A stretch of DNA of 31,691 bases from Bacteroidales bacterium. GTDB taxonomy: Bacteria; Bacteroidota; Bacteroidia; Bacteroidales; WCHB1-69. Shown piece by piece: positions 30,921 to 31,691 of the stretch. Under the pieces are notes generated by a model. The model saw only the letters and a list, made by a program, of their open reading frames with translations, made no database searches and was not told where the DNA came from. The position numbers and the translations under genes were made by a program. Every line of letters starts with the position of its first letter. Positions within the stretch are counted from its first letter, which is position 1. The DNA lies in the NCBI GenBank assembly GCA_031272415.1, contig JAISTU010000131.1, forward strand, positions 1 through 31,691, in the 5' to 3' direction.

Positions 30921-31691
30921 TTATTGAAGTGTCCCTGTGTATGGCACGCCATCGGTAATTGCGTTTGATGGCAATCCGTTGGGTAATTTAACATGACCGC
31001 TACCGTTGTTGCTGAATGTAACACTCGTACAAATCACACTTGAACCTCCATCCATTGTAATACCCCAATAACGGGAGTTTTTAATGGATGAGTTGCTCAA
31101 ATTGATGGGAAGGTAATTGTCAATCCAGATAGTTCCTTCGCTTGTGTTGCCGCCGTACTCAAAATCAACATAATCGAATGTGCAACCCAAAGTGTAAAGT
31201 TCAATGCCATCCCAATAGTAACTTGTTCCGGCGGGACGCGTAAATGTTACATGATTGGCTGCTGTTCCGTTAATGTTCAATCTGCCGTTAGGACTCCTGA
31301 CAAGTATTCCTATGTCGTTACCCATCCAAAATGTAGCCCCTGCGTTGATTGTCAATTGAGCATTAACGGAAAAATCGGCAGAAACGTAATAAGGCACTCC
31401 TGCGGCATTGATTGTCAAATTGCCACTAACAGCACCACTGCCGATTTCTACATAATTATTGGTATTGCCTGTTAATGTAGAATTGGTAGTAAGCGCCGCC
31501 GCACTTGATAAAGAATAAAACCAAATCGGGGCTTGGTCACAATTTCTGATGGTGTTGTTGCTAAACGATGGCACTTCAACATTGGGATCACAGAAAAATC
31601 CGTAAGCCTTTGAGCCGTCAATGAGGCAGTTGTTCATTGTAACTTTGGCATCGTTATCGACCCAAACTACGCCGTAAGAAGTGCTGCTACC
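30921..31691 (-). CDS. Secreted right-handed beta-helix protein, 5' partial
   Basis: The frame stays open to the window edge (GSSTSYGVVWVDNDAKVTMNN...), so the ATG at 31637 is internal; 256 residues are visible. The sequence is a ladder of short strands with Asn and Gly turns, such as LTINAGATFWMGNDIGILV, LNINGTAANHVTFTR, CTFDYVDFEYGG and INLSNSSIKNSRYWGI. This is the parallel beta-helix pattern of pectate lyase-like and NosD-like surface proteins. The end (PSNAITDGVPYTGTLQ) has no T9SS sorting domain, so export would need a different signal or an N-terminal lipid anchor outside the window. Function is unknown. Confidence 0.8.
   Translation of the reverse strand, partial: GSSTSYGVVWVDNDAKVTMNNCLIDGSKAYGFFCDPNVEVPSFSNNTIRNCDQAPIWFYSLSSAAALTTNSTLTGNTNNYVEIGSGAVSGNLTINAAGVPYYVSADFSVNAQLTINAGATFWMGNDIGILVRSPNGRLNINGTAANHVTFTRPAGTSYYWDGIELYTLGCTFDYVDFEYGGNTSEGTIWIDNYLPINLSNSSIKNSRYWGITMDGGSSVICTSVTFSNNGSGHVKLPNGLPSNAITDGVPYTGTLQ

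Overview
The window is a stretch of chromosome from an AT-rich member of the Bacteroidota. The signs are: two proteins with a type IX secretion (T9SS) C-terminal sorting domain; a TonB-dependent receptor with a carboxypeptidase-regulatory N-terminal domain; a DUF2723 membrane protein; near-absence of Shine-Dalgarno sequences; and repeated promoters of the Bacteroidota type (-7 element TAnnTTTG, here nearly always inside GTGTATCTTTG). Genus cannot be told from the sequence. I see no tRNA, rRNA, CRISPR array, transposase or phage gene.

Layout. (1) 1-1729: 3' part of a secreted T9SS cargo protein with a thioredoxin-like CGPC motif, ended by a clear terminator. (2) 2094-9045, plus strand: a probable transcription unit rnfD-rnfG-rnfE, a small membrane protein, mutL, then a bifunctional RelA/SpoT enzyme. 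Only three of the six Rnf subunits are here. (3) 9055-11883, minus: a large AsmA-like protein with a coiled-coil tail. (4) 12278-14758, plus: TonB-dependent receptor. (5) 14784-16036, minus: ribosomal operon rpsF-rpsR-rplI with its promoter, a 5' hairpin and a terminator. (6) 16352-19813, minus: mltG, a PduO-type cobalamin adenosyltransferase and uvrC, tightly packed. (7) 20040-20721, minus: a TonB protein whose reading frame is broken in a run of eight A. (8) 20864-26130, plus: a 1526-residue T9SS surface protein (glycine-rich block plus about 11 MBG-type repeats), then purN. (9) 26116-26580, minus: acyl-CoA thioesterase. (10) 26817-30224, plus: DUF2723 protein and terminator. (11) 30364-30684, minus: orphan C-terminal piece of a DUF4143 ATPase. 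(12) 30833-31691, minus: 3' part of a beta-helix surface protein.

How it fits together: most genes are housekeeping (repair, stringent response, translation, purine and cell-wall synthesis) mixed with envelope functions (Rnf ion pump, TonB and receptor, AsmA, T9SS cargo). The intergenic spacers hold most of the unusual material: a roughly 35-48 bp dispersed repeat in six copies, a second palindromic repeat family, and a re-used promoter cassette with fixed spacing.

The points I rate highest are: a perfect 8-base Shine-Dalgarno sequence before rplI, overlapping the rpsR stop, in a phylum that hides its anti-Shine-Dalgarno sequence behind the S6, S18 and S21 proteins; the A8 frameshift at the start of tonB; the dispersed intergenic repeats; and the shared promoter cassette. 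No wholly new multi-gene defence or biosynthetic system is evident.
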